The position numbers were made by a program, and so were the translations under genes. A DNA stretch of 64,000 nt from positions 1 to 64,000 of the forward strand of contig NZ_JALJXU010000008.1 of the NCBI RefSeq assembly GCF_024170225.1, in the 5' to 3' direction. Origin of the DNA: Streptococcus gallinaceus. GTDB lineage: Bacteria; Bacillota; Bacilli; Lactobacillales; Streptococcaceae. The notes beneath the pieces were generated by a model, which was not told the DNA's origin, ran no database searches, and saw only the letters and a program-made list of their open reading frames with translations. This document shows positions 24,134 to 34,488 of the stretch, piece after piece (within the stretch, counting starts at the first letter, position 1; the number at the start of each line of letters is the position of its first letter).

Positions 24134-25109
24134 ATGGGAATGATTTGAAAGATAGGAAAAATTTTATTGGTTATTATTGTTATTTTACTGATTGCACTTG
24201 CGGCATTGCTCTTTGTTGGGAAGCAAAAAGAGGGCAATTATACTAAGTACACCAAGACAGCTGGAAAGATTGAGAAAATCTATACAGCCACGGGAGAGGA
24301 TAAGGTCTCTTATACGGAATACAAGACGGATGACGAGGTCATCAAAAAATATGCTCTTTGGTATCCTGAGAAAATGAAAAACTCGGATAAAAAGTATCCG
24401 ATTGTCATTTTTGCCAATGGAACAGGCAGCAAATCCAGCACCTATAAAGCATTTTTGACCCATTTAGCTTCTTGGAGATTTATTGCCGTTGGAAATGATG
24501 ATGAGAATACTCGGACAGGTGAGTCGCTCAATAAGATAATTGATTTTCTGATTGAGGCAAACAGTCGAAAAGAGAGTCCTTTTTATCAAAAATTAGACCC
24601 GGAGCGGATTGGGATTGGAGGTCACTCGCAGGGCGGTCCAGCAGTTTTTAATATGGCTGGAAAATGGAGCAACAAAGATCGGATCAAAGCTGTCTACGCG
24701 GTCAGCCCAACTTCGTCTTATCATACCAATGTTTTTCAGGTGGTTGGATTTACGACATGAGCTTAATTGCAGCACCGACCTTCATGACAGCGGGAACGGG
24801 AGCGTTTGACGCGGGGACGGCTGAGGCCAAAGACATTGAGTCAAACGAGAAGAAGGGCATCATGCAAGGGATTGCGCCCCTGTGGAGTCTGGAGGAGAAT
24901 TATCAGAAGTTGCCAAGCACAGTTGCCAAACTCTATGCTCGAAAAAAAGTGTTGACCATGGAAATTCTCATCTGCAAATGGATGGCTATATGACAGCTTG
25001 GTTTAGATATTACTTGACCGATGATGCAGAAGCAGGGAAAGCCTTTTGGGGAGCTGATGCGGAAATCAAGCAAAACTCCAATTATAAAGATGTAGTCGCA
25101 AGTAAATAA
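24134..25109 (+). pseudogene. Decayed membrane-anchored alpha/beta hydrolase
   Basis: The ATG at 24134 opens MGMI then hits TGA at codon 5, where TGG would be expected. The same frame continues with a membrane anchor (ILLVIIVILLIALAALLFVG), the lipase-like core PIVIFANGTGSKSSTYKAF and nucleophile elbow GGHSQGGPAVFN. Near 24740 the frame shifts (GGWIYDMSLIAAPTF continues in another frame). A second shift falls in a run of seven A near 24940-24947, after which HLQMDGYMTAWFRYYL runs to 25109. With one nonsense and two frameshifts the gene is dead. The intact protein would be an extracellular hydrolase of about 320 residues. Confidence 0.85.
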
Positions 25110-25162
25110 AATTAAGAGACGGTAGAAAGTCTACTGTCTTTTGTCATGAACAAGCATTTTCC

Positions 25163-25296
25163 TATTTTATGAGAGAATGTGCTATAATGCTAAACAGTTT
25201 AAGGAGAAGATAGATGACACGTTATTTCGTATTTTATGAGAGAATGTGCTATAATGCTAAACAGTTTAAGGAGAAGATAGATGACACGTTATTTCG
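25163..25296. repeat. 67-bp tandem duplication of a promoter and start codon
   Basis: Bases 25163-25229 and 25230-25296 are identical. Each copy holds an extended -10 (TGCTATAAT), the AAGGAGA ribosome-binding site and ATGACACGTTATTTCG, the first codons of the alcohol dehydrogenase. The duplicate promoters drive a gene that is itself broken. Confidence 0.92.
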
Positions 25297-26458
25297 TACG
25301 AACCAGACAATTGATTACTGCTAAGGTGATGGGGATGATTCCCTATAAGCAAGAGTTGGTCGTCGGTACTGGGAAGCTAGATAACTTAGCGGATTTATTG
25401 GAGAAAGAGGAGATTACGTCCGTCTTTGTCATAACCACTCCTGGTATGGTGAAGCGGGGAAGTTTGGCAGGTTTGACCAAGCTGGTATCAGCTATAGTAT
25501 TTTTACAGAGATACAGCTAGACCCAACGATTGAGAATGTCCTAGCGGCCAAATCGGCCTATCTGTCTCAAGGTCACCAAGCTATTGTTGCCATTGGTGGC
25601 GGTTCTGTACTTAATTGTGCCAAGATTACAGGTGCTTGTGTCTCAAATCCAAAATTTGACCCGTCACATCCAAGCCTCTTAACACGGTCATTGCGCCTTT
25701 TTATGCGATGCCAACAACTGCAGGTTCTGGATCAGAGGTTACAGCAGATGCTGTTATTACTCAGGAAATCGATGGCAAACACGTCAAAAAACCAATCAAC
25801 GACTTGAAGTTAGTCCCAAAGGGTGTCATTTTAGACGCTCAACTAACAGCGACATTGCCGGCTTCTTTAACCATCTCATCTGGGATGGATGCGATTAGTC
25901 ATGTCATCGAAATACTGACCAATCGCTATGCCAGCCGCAAGACCAAGGAGGTTGGTCAAAAAGCTCTGCCCCTTCTCATGACAAACTTGCCCCCTAGCTG
26001 TCGAAGATGGGAGCAATCTTGAGGCGCGTGAGCACTTGCTGGTAGGTTCTTACTATGCAGGTCTTGCTATTACGACCAATTTTGTCGGCTACATCCACGC
26101 CATTTCACATGCCATCGGAGCTTGCTACGGCTTGGTCCATGGGGAAATCAACAGCAGACTCATGCCTCTTGTTTTAGAGCAATTTGATAAAGCTGTGCAT
26201 CCGCAATTAGCAGATTTTTCAGATTGGATTGGCTTAGAAGGACGGACTCAAGAAGAAAAAGCGCAAGTATTTATTGCTAAATTAAAGGAATTCCGAGACC
26301 AATTTGGTATTTCAGCTACCATTCCAGAATTGCAAAAAGAAGATTTTCCTCAACTCATCCAACAAGCCATAGCAGAAGCCAACGCCATCTACCCCGTACC
26401 TGTCATCTGGACAGAAAAGGGTTTTGAAGCGGTCTTGGAACAGCTATTGGAGAATTAA
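25214..26458 (+). pseudogene. Decayed iron-containing alcohol dehydrogenase
   Basis: The coding pieces from the second start (25281, MTRYFVRTRQLITAKV) form a broken Fe-ADH of the butanol-dehydrogenase type. They run in frame 0 to about 25480, frame 2 for GISYSIFTEIQLDPT...AIVAIGGGSVLNCAK (NAD-binding GGGS motif), another frame from about 25670 (VIAPFYAMPTTAGSGSEVTADAV), and a last shift near 25995 into SNLEAREHLLVGSYYAGLA with metal-site histidines (HAISHAIGACYGLVHGE). At least three frameshifts are present. The coordinates begin at the duplicated first ATG (25214). It lies next to another dead gene. Confidence 0.87.
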
Positions 26459-26559
26459 AAATAGCCGAAGTATATTCAACTGATATATAATTTTAGGATG
26501 ATTTGCTAGAAGTGTCGCTTGCTAAAATGATAAAGCAACAAAATTATCAGAAAATTTTA

Positions 26560-26589
26560 GAAAAGTCTGGAAAAGGGCTTTTCTTTTTG
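26560..26589 (+). terminator. Terminator-like hairpin before asnA
   Basis: AGAAAAG and CTTTTCT flank a short loop, followed by TTTTTG. It would end transcripts of the decayed region. The gap 26459-26635 otherwise holds only a promoter for asnA. Confidence 0.5.
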
Positions 26590-26635
26590 TTGAAAAGTAG
26601 TAAAATAGTACTAACTTATTTTGAGAGGTTTCTAT

Positions 26636-27628
26636 ATGAAAAAAAGTTTCATTCATCAGCAGGAAGAGATTTCCTTTGTAAAAAACACCTTCACTCAGTA
26701 TCTAAAAGATAAGTTAGAAGTGGTGGAAGTGCAAGGACCTATTTTGAGTCGTGTTGGCGACGGGATGCAGGATAATTTGTCCGGTGTGGAAAATGCGGTT
26801 AAGGTAAATGTCAAGCTGATTCCAGACGCAAGCTATGAAGTCGTTCATTCCTTGGCCAAGTGGAAACGCCATACCTTGGCTCGCTTTGGTTTCAATGAAG
26901 GCGAAGGGCTCTTTGTTCATATGAAAGCTTTGCGCCCAGATGAGGATTCCTTGGACCAAACTCACTCTGTCTATGTGGACCAGTGGGACTGGGAAAAAGT
27001 GATTCCAGATGGTCGCCGGAATTTGGCCTATTTGAAAGAAACAGTTGAGCAGATCTATAAAGCCATTCGTCTGACCGAGTTGGCAGTTGAAGCGCGTTAT
27101 GACATCGACTCGATTTTGCCAAAGCAAATTACCTTTGTGCATTCGGAAGAATTGGTTGAGCGCTACCCAGATTTGACACCGAAAGAACGTGAAAATGAGA
27201 TTGCCAAAGAATACGGTGCTGTTTTCCTCATTGGTATTGGTGGCGAATTAGCAGATGGAAAACCACATGACGGCCGTGCACCGGACTATGATGACTGGAC
27301 AAGCCCATCTGAAAATGGCTACAAGGGTCTCAATGGTGACATTTTGGTCTGGAACGAGCAACTAGGTTCCGCCTTTGAAATTTCGTCTATGGGAATCCGT
27401 GTTGACGAAGATGCGCTCAAACGCCAATGTGCCATTACAGGAGACGAGAATCGCTTGGAATATGACTGGCACAAGACCCTTCTACGAGGTCTTTTCCCAT
27501 TAACAATTGGTGGCGGTATCGGCCAATCTCGCTTGGCTATGTTCTTGCTTCGCAAAAAACATATCGGAGAAGTACAATCCAGCGTCTGGCCTGAAGCTGT
27601 TCGTGAAGAATTTGAAAATATTTTGTAA
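26636..27628 (+). CDS. asnA: Aspartate-ammonia ligase (asparagine synthetase A)
   Basis: AsnA makes asparagine from aspartate, ammonia and ATP. The 330-residue protein is typical: start [19 protein letters not shown], then [19 protein letters not shown], class II-synthetase-like core [17 protein letters not shown], and the end [29 protein letters not shown]. The ATG at 26636 follows GAGAGG; an upstream in-frame ATG at 26621 is less well placed. It is monocistronic between two hairpins. A strong convergent terminator is shared with the Excalibur gene. Confidence 0.97.
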   Translation: MKKSFIHQQEEISFVKNTFTQYLKDKLEVVEVQGPILSRVGDGMQDNLSGVENAVKVNVKLIPDASYEVVHSLAKWKRHTLARFGFNEGEGLFVHMKALRPDEDSLDQTHSVYVDQWDWEKVIPDGRRNLAYLKETVEQIYKAIRLTELAVEARYDIDSILPKQITFVHSEELVERYPDLTPKERENEIAKEYGAVFLIGIGGELADGKPHDGRAPDYDDWTSPSENGYKGLNGDILVWNEQLGSAFEISSMGIRVDEDALKRQCAITGDENRLEYDWHKTLLRGLFPLTIGGGIGQSRLAMFLLRKKHIGEVQSSVWPEAVREEFENIL

Positions 27629-27637
27629 GAAAAAGCA

Positions 27638-27673
27638 TAAAAAAGTCCTGAGAAACATCTCAGGACTTTTTTA
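27638..27673. terminator. Bidirectional terminator between asnA and the Excalibur gene
   Basis: AAAAGTCCTGAGA (27641-27653) and TCTCAGGACTTTT (27658-27670) form a stem with T runs on both strands. It ends asnA and overlaps the stop of the minus-strand gene. Confidence 0.9.
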
Positions 27674-28360
27674 TCTAATTTCGCAAGCAATACCATCTCG
27701 ATCACGATCTAGATCATAACTATAACCAGGGTCTCCTCTGCGAATCGGTGCCTTACCTGCAGCTCTTACAGCGGCACAGTTTGGATAGTATGGTTGTGCA
27801 GGCTGTGGGCTAGGAGCGGGTTGGGGTGCAGGTTGAGGGTTAGCATACTGGGTGCGAATAGGATTTCCTAATTGATTTGCATAGAATTTAATCCCTTCTT
27901 GAGACCAGCCATGTCTTGGCAATACATTGTATTCATTGCGGTCAGTTGTCCAATGATGGAGTCCGCGCAAACGTGGATTGTAGACACGGTAAATAGGTGT
28001 TCCACCTCCTGAATAGAAAACAGGCTGGCCATTGTTGTCTTTTGTCCAACCATGGTAGGAAGTAAGAACGCGAACTTCGTTTAAGTCTGAAGTGTAGAGG
28101 TGATTTTGCAATCCTGCATTGTAGAGACGATAAACGGGAGTTCCGCCATCTGGTGCATACCAAGCCACTCCCTCATATCCCCAACCATGTTGACTATAGA
28201 GAACATTTTTTTCATTTTGAGAAGTTGTGTAGAGATGCTCACCGTTTGAACGATTGTAGAGTCGGTAAATTGGCGAGTCGGCGTAGACAGATTCGCTTGC
28301 AAAGACTAGACTGGATAGACCTAGTAGTAAGCAGGTAATGAGCCATAATTTCTTTTTCAT
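27671..28360 (-). CDS. Secreted protein with DUF5648-like repeats and Excalibur calcium-binding domain
   Basis: A 229-residue secreted protein. It has a signal peptide (KKKLWLITCLLLGLSSLVFASESVYA, cleavage near residue 28). Three aromatic repeats follow, of the kind SPIYRLYNRSNGEHLYTTS, TPVYRLYNAGLQNHLYTSD and TPIYRVYNPRLRGLHHWTTD, as in choline- or cell-wall-associated DUF5648 proteins. A Pro/Gln linker and a C-terminal Excalibur domain YPNCAAVRAAGKAPI...DRDRDGIACE come last, with the DxDxDG calcium loop. The role may be cell-wall binding. It has a GGAGT site before the ATG and is convergent with asnA. Confidence 0.88.
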   Translation of the reverse strand: MKKKLWLITCLLLGLSSLVFASESVYADSPIYRLYNRSNGEHLYTTSQNEKNVLYSQHGWGYEGVAWYAPDGGTPVYRLYNAGLQNHLYTSDLNEVRVLTSYHGWTKDNNGQPVFYSGGGTPIYRVYNPRLRGLHHWTTDRNEYNVLPRHGWSQEGIKFYANQLGNPIRTQYANPQPAPQPAPSPQPAQPYYPNCAAVRAAGKAPIRRGDPGYSYDLDRDRDGIACEIR

Positions 28361-28660
28361 ATGGATAACTCCTTTATATTATTCTATTTATTATTATACT
28401 ACTTTGAAATAGTTTTGAAAACGCTTTTTTAATAAAAACTCAATAGTATTTAGCACAAAATCATTTGGCCAGATGAAACCAACAAACTTAGTTTTAAGCA
28501 ATTTATAGAATTGGAATTTGTAGGTGAAAGAAGCAGGAATGTCTCTTTTTTCTTTCATGTTTCCTTAGGAAAACATTTACAATTGACTCAGCTCTGCCAT
28601 TTTCCTTAAAGTGTGGTATAATGCTAGGGTTGAAATAAAATAAATATTATAGAGGAAAAC
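28361..28660. other. Intergenic region between the Excalibur gene and typA
   Basis: This AT-rich gap holds the leader of the minus-strand Excalibur gene and the typA promoter on the plus strand. The latter is an extended -10, TGGTATAAT, with the hexamer at 28617-28622. TTGACT at 28583 is too far upstream (28 bp) to be its -35. No other gene is seen. Confidence 0.6.
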
Positions 28661-30511
28661 ATGACAAACTTAAGAAATGATATCCGTAACGTTGCCATCA
28701 TTGCCCACGTTGACCACGGTAAAACGACTCTTGTTGATGAGTTGCTCAAGCAATCTCAAACTTTGGATGCACGTAAGGAATTAGCTGAACGCGCAATGGA
28801 CTCAAACGATATCGAAAAAGAACGCGGTATCACCATTCTTGCTAAAAATACAGCCGTAGCCTATAACGATACTCGTATCAACATCATGGATACCCCAGGA
28901 CACGCGGACTTCGGTGGTGAAGTTGAACGTATCATGAAAATGGTTGACGGTGTTGTCTTGGTTGTTGATGCCTACGAAGGTACAATGCCACAAACCCGTT
29001 TCGTATTGAAAAAAGCTTTGGAACAAGACTTGATTCCAATCGTGGTTGTGAATAAAATCGACAAACCATCAGCTCGCCCAGCAGAAGTTGTAGACGAAGT
29101 CTTGGAACTCTTCATCGAGCTCGGTGCAGATGATGACCAATTGGACTTCCCAGTTGTTTATGCATCAGCTATCAACGGAACATCTTCACTTTCTGATGAT
29201 CCAGCTGACCAAGAACAAACAATGGCACCAATCTTCGATACCATCATCGACCACATTCCAGCGCCAGTTGACAACTCAGATGAGCCTCTTCAATTCCAAG
29301 TATCTCTTCTTGACTACAATGACTTCGTTGGACGTATCGGTATCGGACGTGTCTTCCGTGGTACAGTTAAAGTTGGTGACCAAGTTACCCTTTCAAAACT
29401 TGACGGAACTACGAAAAACTTCCGCGTTACAAAACTCTTTGGTTTCTTTGGTCTTGAACGCCGTGAAATCCAAGAAGCTAAAGCAGGTGATTTGATTGCC
29501 GTTTCAGGTATGGAAGATATCTTTGTTGGGGAAACTATCACACCAACTGACTGTGTTGAGCCACTTCCAGTTCTTCGTATCGACGAGCCAACTCTTCAAA
29601 TGACTTTCTTGGTAAACAATTCACCATTTGCAGGTCGTGAAGGAAAATGGATTACATCGCGTAAAGTTGAAGAACGTCTCTTGGCTGAACTTCAAACAGA
29701 CGTATCTCTTCGTGTTGACCCAACTGACTCACCAGATAAATGGACTGTTTCAGGTCGTGGTGAATTGCACTTGTCAATCCTTATCGAAACAATGCGTCGC
29801 GAAGGATATGAGCTCCAAGTATCACGTCCAGAAGTTATCATCAAAGAAATCGACGGCGTTAAATGCGAACCATTTGAGCGCGTACAAATCGACACACCAG
29901 AAGAATACCAAGGAGCCATCATCCAATCCCTTTCAGAGCGTAAAGGTGACATGTTGGATATGCAAATGGTTGGTAACGGCCAAACGCGTTTGATTTTCTT
30001 GATTCCTGCGCGTGGTTTGATCGGATACTCAACTGAGTTCTTGTCAATGACACGTGGTTACGGTATCATGAACCACACCTTTGATCAATACTTGCCGGTT
30101 GTTCCAGGTGAAATTGGTGGTCGTCATCGTGGTGCCCTTGTTTCGATTGACCAAGGTAAAGCGACTACTTACTCTATCATGCGTATTGAAGAGCGCGGAA
30201 CAATCTTTGTAAACCCCGGTACAGAAGTTTACGAAGGAATGATTATCGGTGAAAACTCACGTGAAAATGACCTCGGTGTCAACATCACAACTGCAAAACA
30301 AATGACAAACGTTCGTTCTGCAACCAAAGACCAAACTGCTGTTATCAAGACGCCACGTATTTTGACACTTGAAGAATCACTGGAATTCTTGAACGACGAT
30401 GAGTACATGGAAGTAACACCTGAGTCAGTTCGTTTGCGTAAGCAAATCCTCAACAAGGCTGAACGTGACAAAGCCAACAAAAAGAAAAAAGTAGCTCTCG
30501 ACGAAGCCTAA
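28661..30511 (+). CDS. typA: Translational GTPase TypA/BipA
   Basis: A ribosome-binding GTPase (616 residues) of the EF-G family, involved in 50S assembly and stress adaptation. G motifs are visible: AHVDHGKTT (P-loop, near residue 20), [20 protein letters not shown] and NKIDKPSA. Later domains include [21 protein letters not shown] (domain II) and the EF-G-like C-terminal part with the BipA-specific end ([19 protein letters not shown]). It has an AGAGG site before the ATG and is followed by DUF3165. Confidence 0.96.
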   Translation: MTNLRNDIRNVAIIAHVDHGKTTLVDELLKQSQTLDARKELAERAMDSNDIEKERGITILAKNTAVAYNDTRINIMDTPGHADFGGEVERIMKMVDGVVLVVDAYEGTMPQTRFVLKKALEQDLIPIVVVNKIDKPSARPAEVVDEVLELFIELGADDDQLDFPVVYASAINGTSSLSDDPADQEQTMAPIFDTIIDHIPAPVDNSDEPLQFQVSLLDYNDFVGRIGIGRVFRGTVKVGDQVTLSKLDGTTKNFRVTKLFGFFGLERREIQEAKAGDLIAVSGMEDIFVGETITPTDCVEPLPVLRIDEPTLQMTFLVNNSPFAGREGKWITSRKVEERLLAELQTDVSLRVDPTDSPDKWTVSGRGELHLSILIETMRREGYELQVSRPEVIIKEIDGVKCEPFERVQIDTPEEYQGAIIQSLSERKGDMLDMQMVGNGQTRLIFLIPARGLIGYSTEFLSMTRGYGIMNHTFDQYLPVVPGEIGGRHRGALVSIDQGKATTYSIMRIEERGTIFVNPGTEVYEGMIIGENSRENDLGVNITTAKQMTNVRSATKDQTAVIKTPRILTLEESLEFLNDDEYMEVTPESVRLRKQILNKAERDKANKKKKVALDEA

Positions 30512-30562
30512 TCTAGCTTCTGAAATACTCTTGTCTACTATCAACAGAGGGAAGGAAATGCC

Positions 30563-30817
30563 ATGTTTTATTTGATTTTAGCCATGATGCTGGTTTTGTT
30601 TTACGTTTTTATGGCTCCTCGCAATGTCAAAGGAACCATGAACCTAGTGGCATCCGTCTTTCTGATGGTTGGTTTGGTTATCGCTGTTGTCCTAGGCTTT
30701 TTACAAGTTCTTCAATCTCCTCCTGAACTATGGATTGTGATTGGTATGTGCTTGATTGGCTATTGGGGGTTGCGGGACATCTATTTTATGGATAAGAAAA
30801 ACAAACAACTAAAATAA
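30563..30817 (+). CDS. DUF3165 family small membrane protein
   Basis: An 84-residue protein with about three hydrophobic stretches (MFYLILAMMLVLFYVFMAP, NLVASVFLMVGLVIAVVLGFL and WIVIGMCLIGYWGLRDIYF) and a Lys-rich C-terminus. The DUF3165 family is streptococcal, of unknown function, and is commonly found between typA and murD as here. A GAAGGAA site precedes the ATG 51 bases after typA. A terminator follows. Confidence 0.85.
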   Translation: MFYLILAMMLVLFYVFMAPRNVKGTMNLVASVFLMVGLVIAVVLGFLQVLQSPPELWIVIGMCLIGYWGLRDIYFMDKKNKQLK

Positions 30818-30848
30818 AAGAGTCTGGATTTATTTCCAGGCTCTTTTC
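30816..30848 (+). terminator. Terminator before murD
   Basis: AAAAGAGTCTGGA (30817-30829) pairs with TCCAGGCTCTTTT (30835-30847). Confidence 0.88.
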
Positions 30849-30854
30849 TCTCGC

Positions 30855-30884
30855 TTGATAAACTTCCGCTAGAAGTGGTACAAT
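30855..30884 (+). promoter_or_regulatory. murD-murG-divIB promoter
   Basis: TTGATA (30855-30860), an 18-bp spacer and TGGTACAAT (hexamer 30879-30884) lie 33 bp before the murD ATG. Confidence 0.6.
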
Positions 30885-30916
30885 AATAGTATTGTCAATC
30901 TTAGAATGGAATTATT

Positions 30917-32272
30917 ATGAAATCAATCAAAAATTTTGAAAATAAAAAAGTTTTAGTGTTAGGATTAGCCAAATCTGGTGAGTCAGCGGCACGTTTGTTG
31001 GACAAGTTAGGGGCTATCGTTACCGTCAATGACGGAAAGCCATTTGACGAAAATCCAACCGCACAAAATTTATTAGAAGCAGGTATTCGAGTGATCTGTG
31101 GCAGCCATCCCTTGGATTTACTAGATGAAGAATTTTCACTTGTGGTGAAAAATCCCGGAATTCCCTATACCAATCCAATGGTGGAAAAAGCGCTGAAAAA
31201 AGGAATCCCTGTGTGGACAGAAGTTGAGTTGGCCTATCTCATCTCGGAAGCTCCGATTGTGGGGATTACAGGTTCAAATGGAAAAACAACCACAACGACT
31301 ATGATTGCAGAAGTCTTGAATGCTGGTGGGCAATCCGTAAAACTCTGTGGGAATATTGGCTTCCCAGCATCTTCGGTTGCCCAAGAGGCAGGTGAAAAGG
31401 ACACGCTTGTGATGGAATTATCTTCTTTCCAACTCATGGGTGTGGAACATTTCCATCCTCATATTGCAGTCATCACCAACCTCATGCCGACCCATTTGGA
31501 TTATCATGGGGACTTTGAAGGCTACGTGGCGGCTAAGTGGAATATTCAAGAACAGATGACAGCAGATGATGTCATTGTGTTGAATTTCAACCAGGACTTG
31601 GCCAAGGATTTGGCAAATAAAACCCAAGCTACCGTGGTGCCTTTTTCAACGACTGAAAAGGTAGACGGGGCTTATTTAGAAGAGGGTGTATTGTATTTTA
31701 AAGGTGAAGCCATTATGGCAGCTGAGGAGATTGGCGTTCCAGGTTCTCACAATGTGGAAAATGCCCTCGCAACCATTGCGGTTGCCAAGTTATCAGGTAT
31801 TGACAACCAAGCCATCAAGGAGACCTTGGCTCATTTTGGCGGTGTCAAACACCGTCTTCAGTCACTTGGTGAAGTCTCAGGTGTCAAATTCTATAACGAC
31901 AGCAAGTCAACTAATACTTTAGCAACACAAAAAGCTTTGTCAGGATTTGATAACAGCAAGGTCATTTTGATTGCAGGCGGTCTAGATCGTGGCAATGAAT
32001 TTGATGAACTGGTGCCAGATATTACAGGGGTAAAACAGATGGTCATTCTTGGCGAATCTGCCCCTCGTGTTAAACGTGCAGCTGAAAAAGCCCAAGTGCC
32101 CTATGTGGATGCTACAGATGTCAAGGATGCGACGAAAAAAGCCTTTGAATTAGCTAGTCAAGGGGACGTCGTTCTCCTTAGTCCAGCCAATGCATCTTGG
32201 GATATGTACAAGAATTTCGAAGTACGTGGTGATGAATTCATCGCGGCATTTGAAGCGCTCAAGGGAGAATAA
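30917..32272 (+). CDS. murD: UDP-N-acetylmuramoyl-L-alanine--D-glutamate ligase
   Basis: MurD adds D-Glu to UDP-MurNAc-L-Ala in cytoplasmic peptidoglycan synthesis. The 451-residue protein has an N-terminal Rossmann-like domain ([18 protein letters not shown]), the ATP P-loop [18 protein letters not shown] (about residue 114), and the C-terminal domain signature [18 protein letters not shown] and [11 protein letters not shown]. It is the first gene of a murD-murG-divIB unit; its stop is one base before murG. Confidence 0.97.
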   Translation: MKSIKNFENKKVLVLGLAKSGESAARLLDKLGAIVTVNDGKPFDENPTAQNLLEAGIRVICGSHPLDLLDEEFSLVVKNPGIPYTNPMVEKALKKGIPVWTEVELAYLISEAPIVGITGSNGKTTTTTMIAEVLNAGGQSVKLCGNIGFPASSVAQEAGEKDTLVMELSSFQLMGVEHFHPHIAVITNLMPTHLDYHGDFEGYVAAKWNIQEQMTADDVIVLNFNQDLAKDLANKTQATVVPFSTTEKVDGAYLEEGVLYFKGEAIMAAEEIGVPGSHNVENALATIAVAKLSGIDNQAIKETLAHFGGVKHRLQSLGEVSGVKFYNDSKSTNTLATQKALSGFDNSKVILIAGGLDRGNEFDELVPDITGVKQMVILGESAPRVKRAAEKAQVPYVDATDVKDATKKAFELASQGDVVLLSPANASWDMYKNFEVRGDEFIAAFEALKGE

Positions 32273-32273
32273 A

Positions 32274-33350
32274 ATGGCCAAGAAAATTGTGTTTACAGGC
32301 GGTGGAACGGTTGGTCATGTCACCCTCAATTTATTATTGATTCCGCAGTTTTTAAAAGATGGTTGGGAGGTTCATTACATTGGTGACGTCAAGGGTGTCG
32401 AGCATGAACAGGTGACCAAGTCTGGATTAAAAATTCAATTCCACTCGATTGCAACAGGGAAATTGCGTCGCTATTTTTCATGGCAAAATATGTTAGATGT
32501 TTTTAAAGTTGGCTGGGGCGTGCTACAATCAGTAGCGATTATTGCCAAAATTCGCCCGCAAGCCCTCTTTTCAAAAGGTGGATTTGTGTCCGTGCCGCCA
32601 GTAGTGGCTGCGCGCCTTTTGGGTGTCCCTGTTTATGTACACGAGTCCGATTTATCGATGGGCTTGGCTAATAAAATTGCTTATAAATTCGCGACTACTA
32701 TGTACAGCACTTTTGAGCAAAACCACACCTTGGAAAAAATCAAGCATGTGGGTGCAGTTACAAAGGTTCAGCAAGCAACCAATGTTGTCAATCTGAAAAT
32801 GCCAGAAATTTTGTCGTATTTTGATAGTCAGTTGCCAACATTATTGTTTATCGGAGGTTCAGCGGGAGCCAAGGTTTTCAATGACTTTATCACAGAAAAC
32901 AAGACTGCTCTGACCGAGAAATACAACATTATCAACCTGACTGGTGACCCGGCGCTTAATGAACTATCACAAAACCTCTATCGTGTGGATTATGCGACGG
33001 ATTTGTATCTGCCTTTGATGGAAGAAGCGGATTTGGTCGTAACACGAGGTGGTTCCAATACCATTTTTGAATTGGTTGCCATGGCGAAGTTGCACTTGAT
33101 TGTGCCCCTTGGTCGTCAAGCCAGTCGTGGAGATCAGCTGGAAAATGCCCAATATTTTGAGAAAAAAGGCTATGCGGAGCAGATGGATGAGAGCCAATTG
33201 AATTTGGATAATCTGATAAAAAATGTAACTGCCCTATTGGACGAAAAAGATTTTTACCTCTCAAATATGGAAAATTCAACAGAAATCCAATCTGTAGATT
33301 CTTTCTACGAATTGCTCCTGACAGATATGGAAAGAAAGATGGATAAATGA
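32274..33350 (+). CDS. murG: UDP-GlcNAc--undecaprenyl-pyrophosphoryl-MurNAc-pentapeptide GlcNAc transferase
   Basis: MurG makes lipid II from lipid I at the inner face of the membrane. The 358-residue protein starts [20 protein letters not shown] (glycine-rich loop), with the second G loop [18 protein letters not shown] and the UDP-GlcNAc site [18 protein letters not shown]. The frame is open upstream into murD, but ATG 32274 with AAGGGAG at the murD end is the clear start. The last four bases overlap divIB (ATGA). Confidence 0.96.
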   Translation: MAKKIVFTGGGTVGHVTLNLLLIPQFLKDGWEVHYIGDVKGVEHEQVTKSGLKIQFHSIATGKLRRYFSWQNMLDVFKVGWGVLQSVAIIAKIRPQALFSKGGFVSVPPVVAARLLGVPVYVHESDLSMGLANKIAYKFATTMYSTFEQNHTLEKIKHVGAVTKVQQATNVVNLKMPEILSYFDSQLPTLLFIGGSAGAKVFNDFITENKTALTEKYNIINLTGDPALNELSQNLYRVDYATDLYLPLMEEADLVVTRGGSNTIFELVAMAKLHLIVPLGRQASRGDQLENAQYFEKKGYAEQMDESQLNLDNLIKNVTALLDEKDFYLSNMENSTEIQSVDSFYELLLTDMERKMDK

Positions 33351-34351
33351 CAGAACGAGATCTAAAAGACCAAGAGACTGTACAAGAACCTGTGGAAGAA
33401 TTGGAAGAAACAGCTTCGAATTCGGTTGAAGAAAGTGATACCGAGCTAGCAGAAAAAGAAGTGGACACTGCGGATAATAGTGAGTTTTTTCAACAATGGA
33501 AGGCTCGTCATCAGGCCTATTTATCTAGTAAAATGCAGGACGACGAGCAAGAAGAGACTCAAGAGGAAAAAGAGAGCCATCCCTCACTCCAACACTTGAA
33601 AAAAGTTGAGGAGAAGGAGGAAAAGCAGGAAACTCAAGCTCCAAGAGTCAAAAGGAAACCTATTCCGAGCGCGATTATTTGGAAAAGTGTCCCCGTCTTT
33701 TTGGTTAGTTTCTTCCTCGTTATCAGTTCGATTTATTTTATCAGTCCTTACAGCAAGCAAAAGAATTTTACAGTTACTGGCAATAATCGATTATCAGCGG
33801 ATAAAGTCTTGGCTTATAGCCAAATTTCAAGTAGAGATTACGCCTTGACTACCTTGCTTCACAAGGATGATTATGCTAAAAATATTGAAAAAACAAGTGC
33901 TTGGGTGAAGTCCGCCAAAATAAGTTATCAATTTCCACAAAACTTTACCATTCAGGTGGAAGAATATACAGAGATTGGTTTCATAAAAAAAGGGGACAAA
34001 TACCACTCCGTCTTGTCTAACGGAGCTATCTCTGAAACGGCTATCCAATCAGACCAGCTCCCTAAGCAATATACCAGTATCAATTTAAAAGATGCAGATC
34101 TAGTGAAGGAGTTGGTCTTGCAATTGGTCAAGGTTAAGTCAGATATCGTGAAAAATATCGAAACAGTAGATTTGACTCCAACCAGGGCGACATCGGATTT
34201 GTTAACGCTTACGATGTATGATGGAAATAAGGTTTTAGTCCCATTGTCTGAAGTTGAGCGCAAATTGCCATACTATGAAAAAATTACTCCGCAATTAACG
34301 GCTGCAAGCGTCGTAGATATGGAAGTTGGTATTTTTTCTTATGCTCAATAG
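33347..34351 (+). CDS. divIB: Cell-division protein DivIB/FtsQ
   Basis: A 334-residue bitopic divisome protein. It has a long acidic cytoplasmic N-terminus (about 1-110), one TM helix ([21 protein letters not shown], about 108-128), a POTRA domain ([20 protein letters not shown]...), and a beta domain that interacts with DivIC/FtsL. The start overlaps the murG stop (ATGA), so the two are translationally coupled. The N-terminus is unusually long and charged (repeated E, Q and K), as in streptococci. Confidence 0.92.
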   Translation: MTERDLKDQETVQEPVEELEETASNSVEESDTELAEKEVDTADNSEFFQQWKARHQAYLSSKMQDDEQEETQEEKESHPSLQHLKKVEEKEEKQETQAPRVKRKPIPSAIIWKSVPVFLVSFFLVISSIYFISPYSKQKNFTVTGNNRLSADKVLAYSQISSRDYALTTLLHKDDYAKNIEKTSAWVKSAKISYQFPQNFTIQVEEYTEIGFIKKGDKYHSVLSNGAISETAIQSDQLPKQYTSINLKDADLVKELVLQLVKVKSDIVKNIETVDLTPTRATSDLLTLTMYDGNKVLVPLSEVERKLPYYEKITPQLTAASVVDMEVGIFSYAQ

Positions 34352-34406
34352 AATGAGGAGTTTTTTTGAGAAATAATAGAAAAAATCCCCATTTCTCCAC
34401 ATTGTA

Positions 34407-34415
34407 TGGTATAAT
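34407..34415 (+). promoter_or_regulatory. Extended -10 promoter (TGGTATAAT) of ftsA
   Basis: TATAAT at 34410-34415 with TG at 34407-34408 lies about 75 bp before ftsA. This allows ftsA-ftsZ transcription independent of divIB. Confidence 0.6.
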
Positions 34416-34488
34416 GAAGGATGAATAATTCTATTTTTATGAAATGGGATAAATATTTGAAAGTCGAAAGTAAGAGGGGACCGATAGG

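Noticed and set aside
28583-28622. Classical -35/-10 pair (TTGACT and TATAAT) for typA
   Set aside because: The 28-bp spacing is far outside the 16-19 bp range; the extended -10 alone is the likely promoter.
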